Source: Diphasiastrum complanatum (lineage: Eukaryota > Streptophyta > Lycopodiopsida > Lycopodiales > Lycopodiaceae). Taken from it: DNA of 64,000 nt. The stretch is taken from positions 64,735,088-64,799,087 of the forward strand of contig CM055094.1 of assembly GCA_029204225.1 (NCBI GenBank), in the 5' to 3' direction. Shown here in pieces: positions 19,734 through 29,508 of the stretch. The notes below the pieces were generated by a model, which searched no databases, was not told where the DNA came from, and was given only the letters and a program-made list of their open reading frames with translations. Every line of letters starts with the position of its first letter. The stretch's first letter is position 1. Both the position numbers and the translations under genes were made by a program.

Positions 19734-20075
19734 ATGAACATTGCAATCAACATGTCTAGCTCAAATTCAAGTGACTCTAGTCAAAGTTTTCTCCTTCATC
19801 ATCCTTCAAGTATTAGGGCAAGACATAGAAGAAGGAATGACACCTTGTTTGAAGATATATTATTGATATTGTTTTATGAGGCAAAATTCCTATTAGACCT
19901 CCCTATCGAGTTAGTTAAACAACAAATTGAGGGCTCGTTGGCAAAGGGTTTAAGTAGACCTAGTAGTTCCTCTTATTGTTCTCCAATTTTGCTTGTCCAA
20001 AAGGAAGATGGAAGATTTCACATTTTTGTGGACTATAGAACTACATATTGTAGTTGGATGAAAAGGGGATAACAA
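19734..20075 (+). pseudogene. Ty3/gypsy reverse transcriptase fragment
   Basis: After a serine-rich start the frame reads LSRPSSSSYCSPILLVQKED then GRFHIFVDYR, the segment of gypsy reverse transcriptase that normally begins with IRPSSSP and SPILLV. It stops before the catalytic boxes. No LTRs belong to it in view. Confidence 0.7.
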
Positions 20076-21275
20076 TAGTAGCTATCGAGCACTATCTTGG
20101 CCTCAATCTATTCGGTGTAAGTATTTGCTATCAACTAATATGCATTTGCCATCTCACTATGTGATCAACATTCAACATGAAACATCACACGCAAATGAAG
20201 ACCGAAGTCTATCATGAACCCACAGTGTTTCCACAACCAACAATGAGTTATTCACAACAAATGTATGTAACTCTTTTCCCATAGGAATAAGTTTAGAATG
20301 AAATACTTATAGTAAGTTGCTAGCCAAAAAGGCATGGACTTTCTGATGCTCTCAATATAGCCCGCGTTGATAAGTAGTCTTTGTACAAGGCGTTAGTACA
20401 TGGATTCCCTACAACATTGTCCTATTTTAGTAACATTTTGGGATAGTCCTCGATTATGATAACTAGTTTGACTATGGGATATATGTATATTGGTGGTGCC
20501 ATTGGTGGTCTTTGATCATCTTCAATTCTTACTACTTTGTACTACTTTCTAAGCCCTTATGTACATGTGAGTAAATTAGAGTCGACTTGATAAGTTTGTC
20601 ACATGAATGTCGTGTCGAGTGGATAAGTTTGTCAAATAGCTAGAATGAAGTGTGTGTGGAGATATTGATATTGATTCGTGCATTATATTTTTGTCTACAA
20701 TAAGAAGAGACTATTTTTGCTAGTTAGTCATCTTATAATACACAAAACAATTACAAAATTATTAAAATTTCTTCATATTAAGGAAGGGTATGTTTCGACA
20801 TGTGCCTCACCTCAAGTGCACAAGAGTTTCATGAGCAAAGGAGGATTTATATTTTCAAGTAAACCTACTAATTGAGAAGTGCAACCTTCGATACATATGC
20901 AAAAGGTTAAACTAAATTTTACAATTGCTATTGTCCTTATCCTCATCTTACAGAACCTTGGACAAATATTCTATGATATTGGTGTTGCATGTCTATCCGC
21001 CATTTACGGTCAACTCTTCAATCATCATGGTCATTGGCTCTATAATCGCTTGGTGGTGGACGGCATGTTCAATTATTAAATATTGGCCAACTGGTCACGA
21101 TTTATGATTATGTAAGTGAAGACAAGTCTTGTTGCATTAACCTAGTGAGGGGAGTCCTTAGGCATACTTTGTTGGGATAGATCTTGTATATAAATAGCTT
21201 AGACTCTTTAGTAAATATTTTACATAAGAATTAATTTTTTTGAGTTTTGACAGTTTGAGAGATGAAATTGCCTAA
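20076..21275. other. no gene seen
   Basis: AT-rich unassigned DNA. The short ORFs at 20678-20875 and 20879-21107 lack domains. It lies between the gypsy fragment above and a candidate LTR. Confidence 0.3.
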
Positions 21276-22141
21276 TGTTAGGGGGGGTGTTTAATCACCT
21301 ACCTAGTGCTCTACCTGATTATTTTATCTACACAGTGCAAGCATTTCCCACCATTATAAAAGCCCGATACATTGCAGAATTAGACTAGTGCAACCAAAAC
21401 CTGCTTAACATTATTCATGAAGTGCTACAGAACTGAATAGAACAAAACCCACTCCATTGTTTAAACATCTCAACACGTTACTGCAACTGGAAAATAGAGA
21501 ATGGTCATGCAACACCAATCATGCAATATTCACAACTGAACATCCTGTAACACTGTGGAGAACAATACGCCCATTCTTTTCCATATAATGATTCAACACG
21601 GTTACAAAGATTACACTACCGAGCAGTCAACAATGCCCATATCAAAATTGCTCAAAAGGTCTTAAGCAGGGCAAACACTTCCTGCAGCCTACAACCTGAC
21701 ATAAGAATTGAAAGACTCCCCTTGACTCGGCTCTCACCCTAGGCACCTGATCAAACTACCGTTAAACAGAGTCTAATCAAGAGTCCCCCATCGCAGCTCT
21801 AAACTTTCTACTTATACAACTATGTCCATCCCGCAATCCAACCTCGCAACCTTTCGTAACATCCGTTAGAGGTCGGTTCAACTTCTCATAAACAGTATGA
21901 AAAAGCGCAATTGATGACCTTGTGGTTCCTTGTGAACTGTTAGGCTTCCTCTTGAATATGTCTAAACATCAACTACGCTAATAGCTTGAACCATGTAACA
22001 TCAATTACTCTAGAAACGACTTAGCCTAACTTATTTACCTAATCATAAAAATACATTTCCATCATACCATAACTCTTTAACCTGTACTTACCTGACCTAT
22101 ATTTATATTGTAAAAACCCTTTGGCCATAATAGGTCTAACA
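21276..22141 (-). mobile_element. candidate 3' LTR of the large gypsy element (866 bp)
   Basis: On the minus strand it starts TGTTAG and ends CTAACA, preceded by a purine-rich CATCGGGGAATATG that could be the polypurine tract. It contains TATAAGTA (plus-strand 21809-21816), a plausible promoter, the same box seen in the chromovirus LTR. It follows the last ORF assigned to the element. No second copy is in the window, so the boundaries are inferred from the terminal repeats alone. Confidence 0.5.
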
Positions 22142-22182
22142 CATATTCCCCGATGAAAAAAAAAAAAAGAGTTCCACCTAGT

Positions 22183-23090
22183 TCATTTGTTAGCCCTCTT
22201 TTTCGGCTTCCGCTTCTTTATATCCTTGCTATCATGTTCACTCTCACTTTCGCTGGATGTGTTCATCCCTAAACAATGTGACACGTATTCACCTCTGCCC
22301 TGTGAATCAATCGCAATTGATTTAAATTTCCTTGGCGCAGACAGTGATGACCAATCCCTGGGTGTTGGTGAAGGGATAGCCAAACCATACCGCAATGTTG
22401 TGAGTAGATGATTCAGTTTGTCATCTATGATGTTTGATACCGGTCGCGGTGTTTGTTTTGTCAGCATTATCTTGTTCGGCCATTTAGTGGTGAGAGGCGT
22501 GTAAGTTCTCTTCAAAAACAGCTCATGGGTCTGCTTCATTGCAATTGCGATATAGTTGCGGAATTCTAAGGCCCCGTATGTTGCGGCTCGTTCAGTTCCC
22601 TTGTTTTTCTTTCTTTTTTTGATGTGGTCTTTGGTCTCCTATACCCGTTGCTGAAAATCCTCCTTACAACGACAATAAATTCTCCATAATAGTGGATACG
22701 AGTCATCCACATGTTGCGCTATTGCCGCGTACAAAGTCTTGAAATCCCGGCCTGTCCCGGCCAGCCAAGGTTTGAACTTCGTCCGTTTGTGAACATATTG
22801 TAGTGGACATCATTATGGAGTTTAAAGCCCCACTCCGTTTCATACACGTACTCTGCCACAATCAGCATAGTGCTTCCCGTTAGGATTGCAATTCCGTCCC
22901 AATTGTTCACCTTCATCTTGCCCTGTAAAAATGTCGATGCCAATGCCGCCTATGCCTTCAAATCCGATTCTAGCCAGAAATCATGTAATTCGTCCAAGTC
23001 CCAGGGTTCTTCCCATTCCTCAGCGGTAATGTCTCGTATCCCTGGTAAGAACACATAATCAATGTTCCAAGCATGCTCTACATTGCGTAG
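22183..23090 (-). pseudogene. extra ORF of the gypsy element (basic C-terminus), broken
   Basis: About 300 minus-strand codons are readable with two in-frame stops and one frame change near 22770. The start is acidic and tryptophan-rich (EEWEEPWDLDELHDFW); the end has an acidic serine stretch (TSSESESEHDSKD) followed by the basic, nuclear-signal-like KKRKPKKRANK and a stop at 22183. I recognise no domain. The upstream edge coincides with the inversion breakpoint near 23091; with the inversion undone, the frame would be entered from the coiled-coil ORF at 28064-29100. It is therefore probably a non-canonical ORF downstream of pol. Its function is unknown. Confidence 0.5.
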
Positions 23091-24265
23091 GAATATCTAT
23101 GGTTGCAAAACGTTGTATAGATTTTTTACCTCCCTGCCCAACGTTGTTTTGGCAATGCCAATTGAATAAAGCTGAATGCCATAAGGCTGGCAGTTTGTTG
23201 CATCCACTGGATATCTTTGATAAGAGATGGGATAGTATTTCCATACATTCCGTGGTTGGGTTACCGCAGACGAATAAACAACATGATGCAATTTGGGTTG
23301 TGGTCGATCGTCTTACCAAATTGGCTACGTTTATTCCGGTAAAGACCACCGTGAAGGCTTCTGATTTAGCTCAGATATTTGTAGAGCGTCTGTTTAGGCT
23401 TTACAAATTACCAAGTGATATTGTGAGCGATCGCAATCCGAAGTTCACCGGTCACTTTTGGTCGGCCGTATTCGCTAAACTAGAGACGACACTGAGTTTG
23501 GGTTCTTTTGATCATCCTAAGTTGGATGGATAGACAGAAAGAACAAATCAGACGATGGAACAAATGCTTCGGGCATATGTTTTCAGACAACAATCTGATT
23601 GGGAAAAGTACCTTCCATTGATCGAGTTTGCCTATAATAGTAGTAAGCATTCGGCTACCGGTTATAGCCCGTATATGCTTATGTACGGTTTTGAGCCTAG
23701 GTCACCCATCGCGGTTGAGACTCCGACGATCAAGTTTCAGAAAGTAGCAGATTTCCTACACGATATGCTAGAAATGCTACGAATTGCACGTGAAAATGTC
23801 CAGAGTGCCCAAGATAGGGATAGACATTATGCAAATCTGAAAATATTACCGAGAGACTTCTTAGTGGGAGACTGGGTATATTTGAGAATCCCGAAGGATT
23901 CAAGTGTAATGCATACTGGCAAGCATCATAAGTTGTTCCCTAGATATAGAGGACTGTTTAAGATCGGATCCTTACTTACCAATTGGAACTCCCGGAAGGA
24001 TCGCAAGTGCATTCCGTATTTCATGTAAGTCGTCTCAAAAAGAGTCTTTGTGAAGGAGAGCATCTTGGATCAGTTGGACCTGTTGGATGAATCATTGAGT
24101 GTATCTCGTCTTGAACCCGAAAAGATCTTGGATACAAGAACTAAACGATTGAGAAATCGTATAGTTACCGAGCATCTGGTTCGATGGAGGGGATGTACGG
24201 ACGATGACGATTCCTGGGAGCATGAAGGAAGCTTAAGGAGGAACTTTCCCAATTTTAAGTTTTGA
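23091..24265 (+). pseudogene. chromovirus integrase core plus chromodomain
   Basis: Reads the Ty3/gypsy chromovirus integrase from just after the zinc finger (residual C..C-QLNKAECHKAGSLLHPL), through VVDRLTKLATFIPVKTT and IVSDRNPKFTGHFW (second catalytic Asp), to TERTNQTMEQM (catalytic Glu), then the C-terminal GDWVYLRIPKD part. It ends in a chromodomain (EPEKILDTRTKRLRN then EHLVRWRG). The first catalytic Asp position reads His, an in-frame stop precedes the Glu box, and there are frame changes near 24030. Intact chromodomain integrases insert new copies next to marked chromatin; this one is dead. The 5' half, including the zinc finger, lies on the other strand at 29141-29340, which is evidence for an inversion. 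Confidence 0.88.
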
Positions 24266-24280
24266 GGACATAACTTGAAT

Positions 24281-24293
24281 AAGGGGGGAAGAA
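24281..24293 (+). other. polypurine tract of the chromovirus
   Basis: AAGGGGGGAAGAA immediately before the LTR start TGTCATG, 15 bp after the chromodomain stop codon. This is the standard plus-strand primer layout of chromoviruses. Confidence 0.85.
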
Positions 24294-24773
24294 TGTCATG
24301 CCCATGACTGGTCTCGAGTAGCATGTCTACACCAGGGACCGGTAGACCAACAACCCGTAAGGTATTGTGACTATAAGGGAATTGGGGCCCTTATGTGTAC
24401 ATGGTCATAATTAATGGTTGTAGGCCTAAACACATGGTTGTGGAGTGGTATGGGTCTATCAGTGAGTCATTCATTAGGGAACTAGATGATGTGGCCCAGA
24501 TAGGCTGCAGAGGTGTCCAGTGAGATGTCACAGTGCACTACTAGTGGTGCATGGGCCTTGGAGGGTATAAGTATACATGCTGGGCTCTCACTAGTGTAAG
24601 CTTGATTTTGTGATTAGTAGCTACATGCTGCTGGTGTAACTCCTCTTTCCATGACTCTGATTGATCCATAGCTTGGGGGCTAGATCCGTACGATCTAGGT
24701 TTGGTTGGGTTGGTTTAACCTCCACCGGTTCTCATGTGTTGTTGCTTTGTATGTTATGCTTAGACTAGAATCA
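24294..24773 (+). mobile_element. chromovirus 3' LTR (480 bp)
   Basis: Starts TGTCATG after the polypurine tract and ends GAATCA. It has a TATAAGTA box at 24566-24573. Its first ~107 bp recur in inverted orientation at 29400-29508 with about nine differences, which identifies that piece as the same LTR family. The integrase of another gypsy element resumes exactly at 24774, so the chromovirus was nested inside it. Confidence 0.8.
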
Positions 24774-25770
24774 TGTTGAGAAGACTTTATAGTTGTCTTC
24801 AATCAAAAGACATTCGGGCCATTATGGATGAAGCTCACTCAGGTGTGGTGGGGGGGCATTTTGCTGCAGAAATTACAGTAAGGAAGATTTTACAAGCCGG
24901 TTGCTGGTGGCCTCGGACACTACTACATTCTGTCGTAACTGTGATGCTTCTCAAAGACAAGGAAGGCCGATACCAACAATGGATTATCCGCTAGTACCAT
25001 TATGACCTATTGAACCATTTCAGCAGTGGGGATTGGATTTTATCGGCAAAATCAACCCGCAATCGACGAATGGTCATAAGTATATCATAGTCGCAACTGA
25101 TTATGCTACAAAGTGGGCAGAAGCAAAAGCTTTACGAGATAACATCGCCAAATCGACCGCCAGGTTCATATTCAATAAGAAATGACATATTTGTTTTGTA
25201 TTATCCATAAAATGTCCACCTCTTATTATCCACGTGGGAATGGTCAGGTTGAGGCTACAAATAAGACGTTGAAGGCTCTAGAAAAAGAGGGCTCTTGGCA
25301 CGAGTTTTTACAACCAGCGTTGTGGGCTTATCGCACAGCCCACAAAATTTCTACGGGCTACACACGATTTCAGCTAGTTTATGGAACTGACGCTATTATG
25401 CCGTATGAATTTATTTTGCCAACCTTGCGCATTCAAGCCGCATATAATTTGGGCCATGATGAGGCTATGTGTGAACAATTACTTGCGCTGGAAAAGTTGG
25501 AAGAGCATAGAGGCTACGCATAATGGATGAACTGGGTGATCAAACAACAACAGGCTCGGTGGTTCAACAAGCACATACATAAACGAGAACTTTAGAAGGG
25601 AGATCTAGTGCTATATTAAACGAACACGTTGAAATCAAAAGACCAGCATTGGGAAGGATTGTATCGTATCATAAACATTTCTGGTAACAATGTGACCATA
25701 GCATGGCAGAACCCACCAAGTTTATCATTTGTTGTCAACAACAGCCAAGTAAAGGGTTATAATCCTCCAG
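24774..25770 (+). pseudogene. Tat/Athila-like gypsy integrase, internally deleted
   Basis: Begins with the integrase zinc finger (IMDEAHSGVVGGHFAAEIT, ILQAGCWWP), then the first catalytic Asp (FQQWGLDFIGKI, then YIIVATDYATKWAEAKAL). It then jumps over the second-Asp region straight to MSTSYYPRGNGQVEATNKT (catalytic Glu) and the C-terminal WAYRTAHKISTGYTRFQLVYG part. Several stops interrupt it. By content it is the missing integrase of the minus-strand gypsy pol at 29509-31804, now on the opposite strand because of the inversion. It lacks a chromodomain, consistent with a non-chromovirus. Confidence 0.85.
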
Positions 25771-26140
25771 AAGGAAGGGGTGATATCAATAGGAGATTGA
25801 TTTATTCTCTATTTGATATCATGGTCGAAATTACATTCAACCAACGTCAGTTGGAAGGATCGTGACCTAAGCTTGGATGACGGTTCCGTACAGAGACACG
25901 TATGGAAGAAAAGCACGTGGGAAAAAAAAAATCCATATCATTTGGAAATGATTTTTTCGGGACTTGCGAATAGAATCACATCTTTGAAAAGTGATAGGAG
26001 GTATCACTGACAGCTGGTGGATGATGATTTTGTTCAGAATTCATGATGAGGACTTGGAATATATAAGGTTGCTCTGGGTTCGCTTTGGAGGATCACTGGA
26101 GAGTTACATTGTGTTTGATTGTTAATACTATCGTGAAGAA

Positions 26141-26542
26141 ATGGATGCAAACAAAGTCCAACGGAGGCTGCGACAATGTCGATGCCAGGAGGACATAGAC
26201 GCAGTTGAGATGGAATATCATCTCCCAGTGAATTTTCAAGCGTTGATGCAGTATCAACAATACCAGACAATTGAGCTGGCAGGACGATTAGTGGAACGTC
26301 AGCAATTGGCAATACAACAGCAAGAACATTTACAGCAGGATAGACAAGATCTGGGAGATCGACAACTAGAAGAACAACTGCTGACCCGACAACAGTTGGA
26401 AAGACAACAATTCGAGGAGCAGCAGGAGCATATGTTTGAAATTTGGAATGCAGAATACCGCAGTTTTGGAATCAACATACTATGTTGGTTTCTCGGTTTA
26501 ATCATACTGTGGTATGTAATAGTTGCAATCATGCACAAGTAG
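26141..26542 (+). CDS. intact 133-aa glutamine-rich ORF with C-terminal membrane segment
   Basis: An uninterrupted frame from ATG to TAG. Residues ~36-100 are very rich in Gln, Glu, Leu and Arg (LEEQLLTRQQLERQQFEEQQ) and should form a long coiled coil. Residues ~109-131 are strongly hydrophobic (INILCWFLGLIILWYVIVAI), followed by only Met-His-Lys, which fits a tail-anchored membrane protein. It follows the gypsy integrase on the same strand, the place where Athila-type elements carry an env-like ORF. I see no fusion-protein features, so env-like is only a positional suggestion. That the frame is open while the neighbouring pol is full of stops is notable. Confidence 0.55.
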   Translation: MDANKVQRRLRQCRCQEDIDAVEMEYHLPVNFQALMQYQQYQTIELAGRLVERQQLAIQQQEHLQQDRQDLGDRQLEEQLLTRQQLERQQFEEQQEHMFEIWNAEYRSFGINILCWFLGLIILWYVIVAIMHK

Positions 26543-27410
26543 TGTTAAACAACATCAGCGATTGCAATATCAAGCAAGAGGATTCATAAACAATGTACCA
26601 CCAGTTTTGTATAACTACATCAAATGTATGACACACAGTGGCGTCTTAAGCGTATATGCAATGGTTGCACAATTACATCATTAAACATAGACATGACTGA
26701 TTCTTAGACACACACTAGTAACAATGGTAATTGTTGGAATGAATGAAATCACACGTAATGTAGCAAACATACACACAACCACTAAGGTGATGCGTGATAT
26801 AGAGGATTATTATGGAATCCTGCACTCAACAGATTTTAATAGGTTACGTAGTGGTGGTAGAAGTTAATCACCATGCGATTAGATACACCAAGTTACGATG
26901 CGAGTTAAGCTAACATGGGAACCGTAGTGGAAATGTTGCGGTCCTGTTACGGGATTTCAGCTTTGCATAGTATTACAGACTACGAGGTTACGAGTTATGA
27001 TTTAGTTAACATTCAGCAGACATGTTGTGGTTTTGATGAGATGAGGGAGTACATGTGAAACCCTTAGAGCTCGTTTGGGACCCACACCTTGCGGTTCCAT
27101 GATGTGGTTCTATTATTATGTAGGTCCTTAGCTTAACCTTTTGAGGATGCGAGACGTAATATCGCTTTTAAGGGAGTCAGTGGGTCGTTACCGAGATGGG
27201 TACGATAGTCGTGAGTTCGACGGAACTTAATGGCATTAGAAGTAACTTTATACAATTCATGAGTGCTAAGATCAATTCGATAGTACTTTAGTCGTTGCTA
27301 CGTGTCTTCCGGCAACAAGCGAGCACGACGTAGGCTAGCGTTTGGAAGATAACTAACGGGTTCAAATAGACATCACCTCTATTTCACGCTTACTTGCTAA
27401 TCAGAAATTC

Positions 27411-28180
27411 TTGCATATATTGCTACGATCGTGTGCAAGCATTCACAGACAAACGACGATGGCAGCGATTCGTAAGAGTTCCAAGTTTACTAAATGGGCA
27501 GCGATCAGAAGTTCTCTAATTGAGGACTATCTGAGAGAATTGAGGTTGGATCACCTCCAGCAATTCAATCCTAACAAGATTATGGAGGATGCGGCAGCCG
27601 AATTCCTTAATAATATAAGGCGGGAATCGGAGGACCATGGCTTTACCCACGCATGCAACGTAAACATCCCTATCACGGAACATATGTTTGGTGATACCAT
27701 CAAGTTGGCAGTGGATTGTGATATACCAATTGTTCCATCGGTGCAAATGAGCGACTTTCCCTGTAGATGCTTTCAACAAAGAGCAAGGATATAAGTTGAG
27801 CCTTAGGTGTCAGGGGCTCTAGGAAGATGGATGAACCAGATAATTTTTGGACGACATACTGACCAGTACATCTCGGTCAGTAACTTTGCATTGTTACAGA
27901 TTGCTTTGAAAGGAATACCTGTTCCATGGGGGAAGATCGTCTACAAACAATTCAAGAAATGTCTGGAGGGCACAAAGAAGTACAACGAATGGGGAGCACA
28001 TATCACTAGAATATGTGAAGCTTTTAGAGTTTTGACGGATGGCTGCAGCAAAATCCAGTCCAAGTGGAAGCTCCGAACAACATTATATCGCTGCCAATTG
28101 TGCAGAGGGATGAGGCGGAGGTCCAATCAGACTCGTTTAGTCCCCAAGCAGAACAAGAAACGGCACCGGTCGACGAAGTA
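27411..28180 (+). pseudogene. extra ORF of the gypsy element, N-terminal part
   Basis: Starts near MAAIRKSSKFTKWAAIRSSL (27460) and reads helical, charged sequence. After a stop near 27792 the likely continuation is ALGRWMNQIIFGRHTDQYIS and AHITRICEAFRVL. The spacing of hydrophobic residues looks like a globular protein-coding sequence, but no family is recognised. It lies about 0.9 kb after the membrane ORF on the same strand and runs into the coiled-coil frame that follows. Confidence 0.4.
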
Positions 28181-29100
28181 GCAAGAGACTCCACACAGGT
28201 GCCACAACAGAAGGATGTTGATCACGTCGACAAGTCACAGGATGTCACGGCAGAAACCATTCCACTCCAGGACACCGAGAATCCGACCCAGAATGTCGGG
28301 CTATGGGAACGAACCACAGAGTATGCTGACGACACACATATCAGAATGTTTCTACACATGGCAAGGAATTTTTTACCAGGATTACAACCCGGGACGGAGT
28401 TTAAACGACAATATCAGGATTTACAAGACCAAGCAGCATACTGGCACACATTGTCTGTACAGCAAGCGGAACGCTTGAAAACTGTTGAGGAAGAAGCACC
28501 TAAGTTAAGGCAGTACCAGGCGCAGTTGCAGGACCACGAAGCACGGATAAACGGGCTACAAGAGTAGCTCAAATGGAAAGATGAGGAGGTGAAGACACTA
28601 CAGGACCGAAATGCACAGTATTTTGAAAGGATGACGAAACTTTAAAAGGAAGTAGGCGAATTGCAAGCAGCTAGGGCCTATTGCGGGAGGAAAATCTACA
28701 GTTGGAGAAGGAGTTGGCAGAAAAGCAGGGCTTCTTGCCCATCCCCATCAGAGTAGAGATTGGTTGAGCCATCTAGAGGCCATAACAACACAGGGCAACC
28801 TACAACAGTTAATGGCGAATAGTTGCGACAGCAAATATCTGACCTGTAAGGTGAATTACAAGCTAGGAAAGATGAATGTATACAGTTACATGAAGAAGTG
28901 AAAGGATACGTCACTGAAGTGGCACGGAAGTCCATGCTAGGCAATACCTTGAACGGACGGTTCATAGCCAACCACAACCTGATCAAGTAGAGTCGGCAAA
29001 CACAATAGGACAATGTATGGGGTAGATAGCACATCCGGAAGCAACCCAAGCATAGGCGAAACCTGCAGCAGGTCATGCTAGATTGATTTGCAGAACACGC
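28064..29100 (+). pseudogene. extra ORF of the gypsy element, coiled-coil part
   Basis: The first 167 codons are open: an acidic, Gln/Asp/Thr-rich linker (residues 1-85), then helical sequence ending in coiled coil (LKTVEEEAPKLRQYQAQLQD). After a TAG at 28565 the heptad pattern continues with several stops (LRQQISDL, ELQARKDECIQLHEEVKGYV) to about 28990. This looks like a long structural protein that has decayed. Its downstream edge is the inversion breakpoint near 29141. Tat-group elements are known to carry extra ORFs; whether this one is homologous to any was not tested. Confidence 0.45.
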
Positions 29101-29140
29101 TACGAAATGAAGACGCAGACCATCACAAATCATAGGCGAA

Positions 29141-29340
29141 AGGGCTTGAGTTTTGGCCAATAAAAATTCCTTCGTACCAAATCCAATGTACGATGTATGC
29201 CGGGATGTCCTGCGCATGGTGAGTCATGACATTCATAAAGAATTTTATTCTTAACAACATCCACATCAGGCACACAAACCTTCCCTTTCCTGAATAATAG
29301 TCCATTATAGAGAGAGAAGTCCTCAGTACCCTTTATATCC
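29141..29340 (-). pseudogene. chromovirus integrase zinc-finger region
   Basis: The minus strand reads GLLFRKGKVCVPDVDVVKNK, then ILYECHDSPCAGHPGIHRTL and DLVRRNFYWPKLK, the HHCC zinc-finger region of a chromovirus integrase up to its usual YWP motif. The rest of the integrase is on the plus strand from 23091. Upstream on the minus strand it is joined, after an internal deletion, to a piece of the same element's LTR. Confidence 0.85.
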
Positions 29341-29399
29341 TTCCCCTCAGACTGATCACCATGATCATCAGTCTCGCTTGATGAAACTGCTAGAACTTA

Positions 29400-29508
29400 T
29401 GTACACATAAGGACCCCAATTCCCTTATAGTCACAATTAACTTACGGGTTGTTGGTCTATCGGTCCCTAGCGTGGACACGCTACCCGAGACCAGTCATGG
29501 GCATGACA
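29400..29508 (-). mobile_element. chromovirus 5' LTR fragment
   Basis: The minus strand starts TGTCATGCCCATGACTGGTC and matches the first ~107 bp of the LTR at 24294 at roughly 91 per cent. The rest of the LTR, leader, gag, protease and reverse transcriptase are deleted. Its outer edge (29508/29509) interrupts the gypsy pol, marking the 5' insertion point of the nested chromovirus. Confidence 0.8.
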
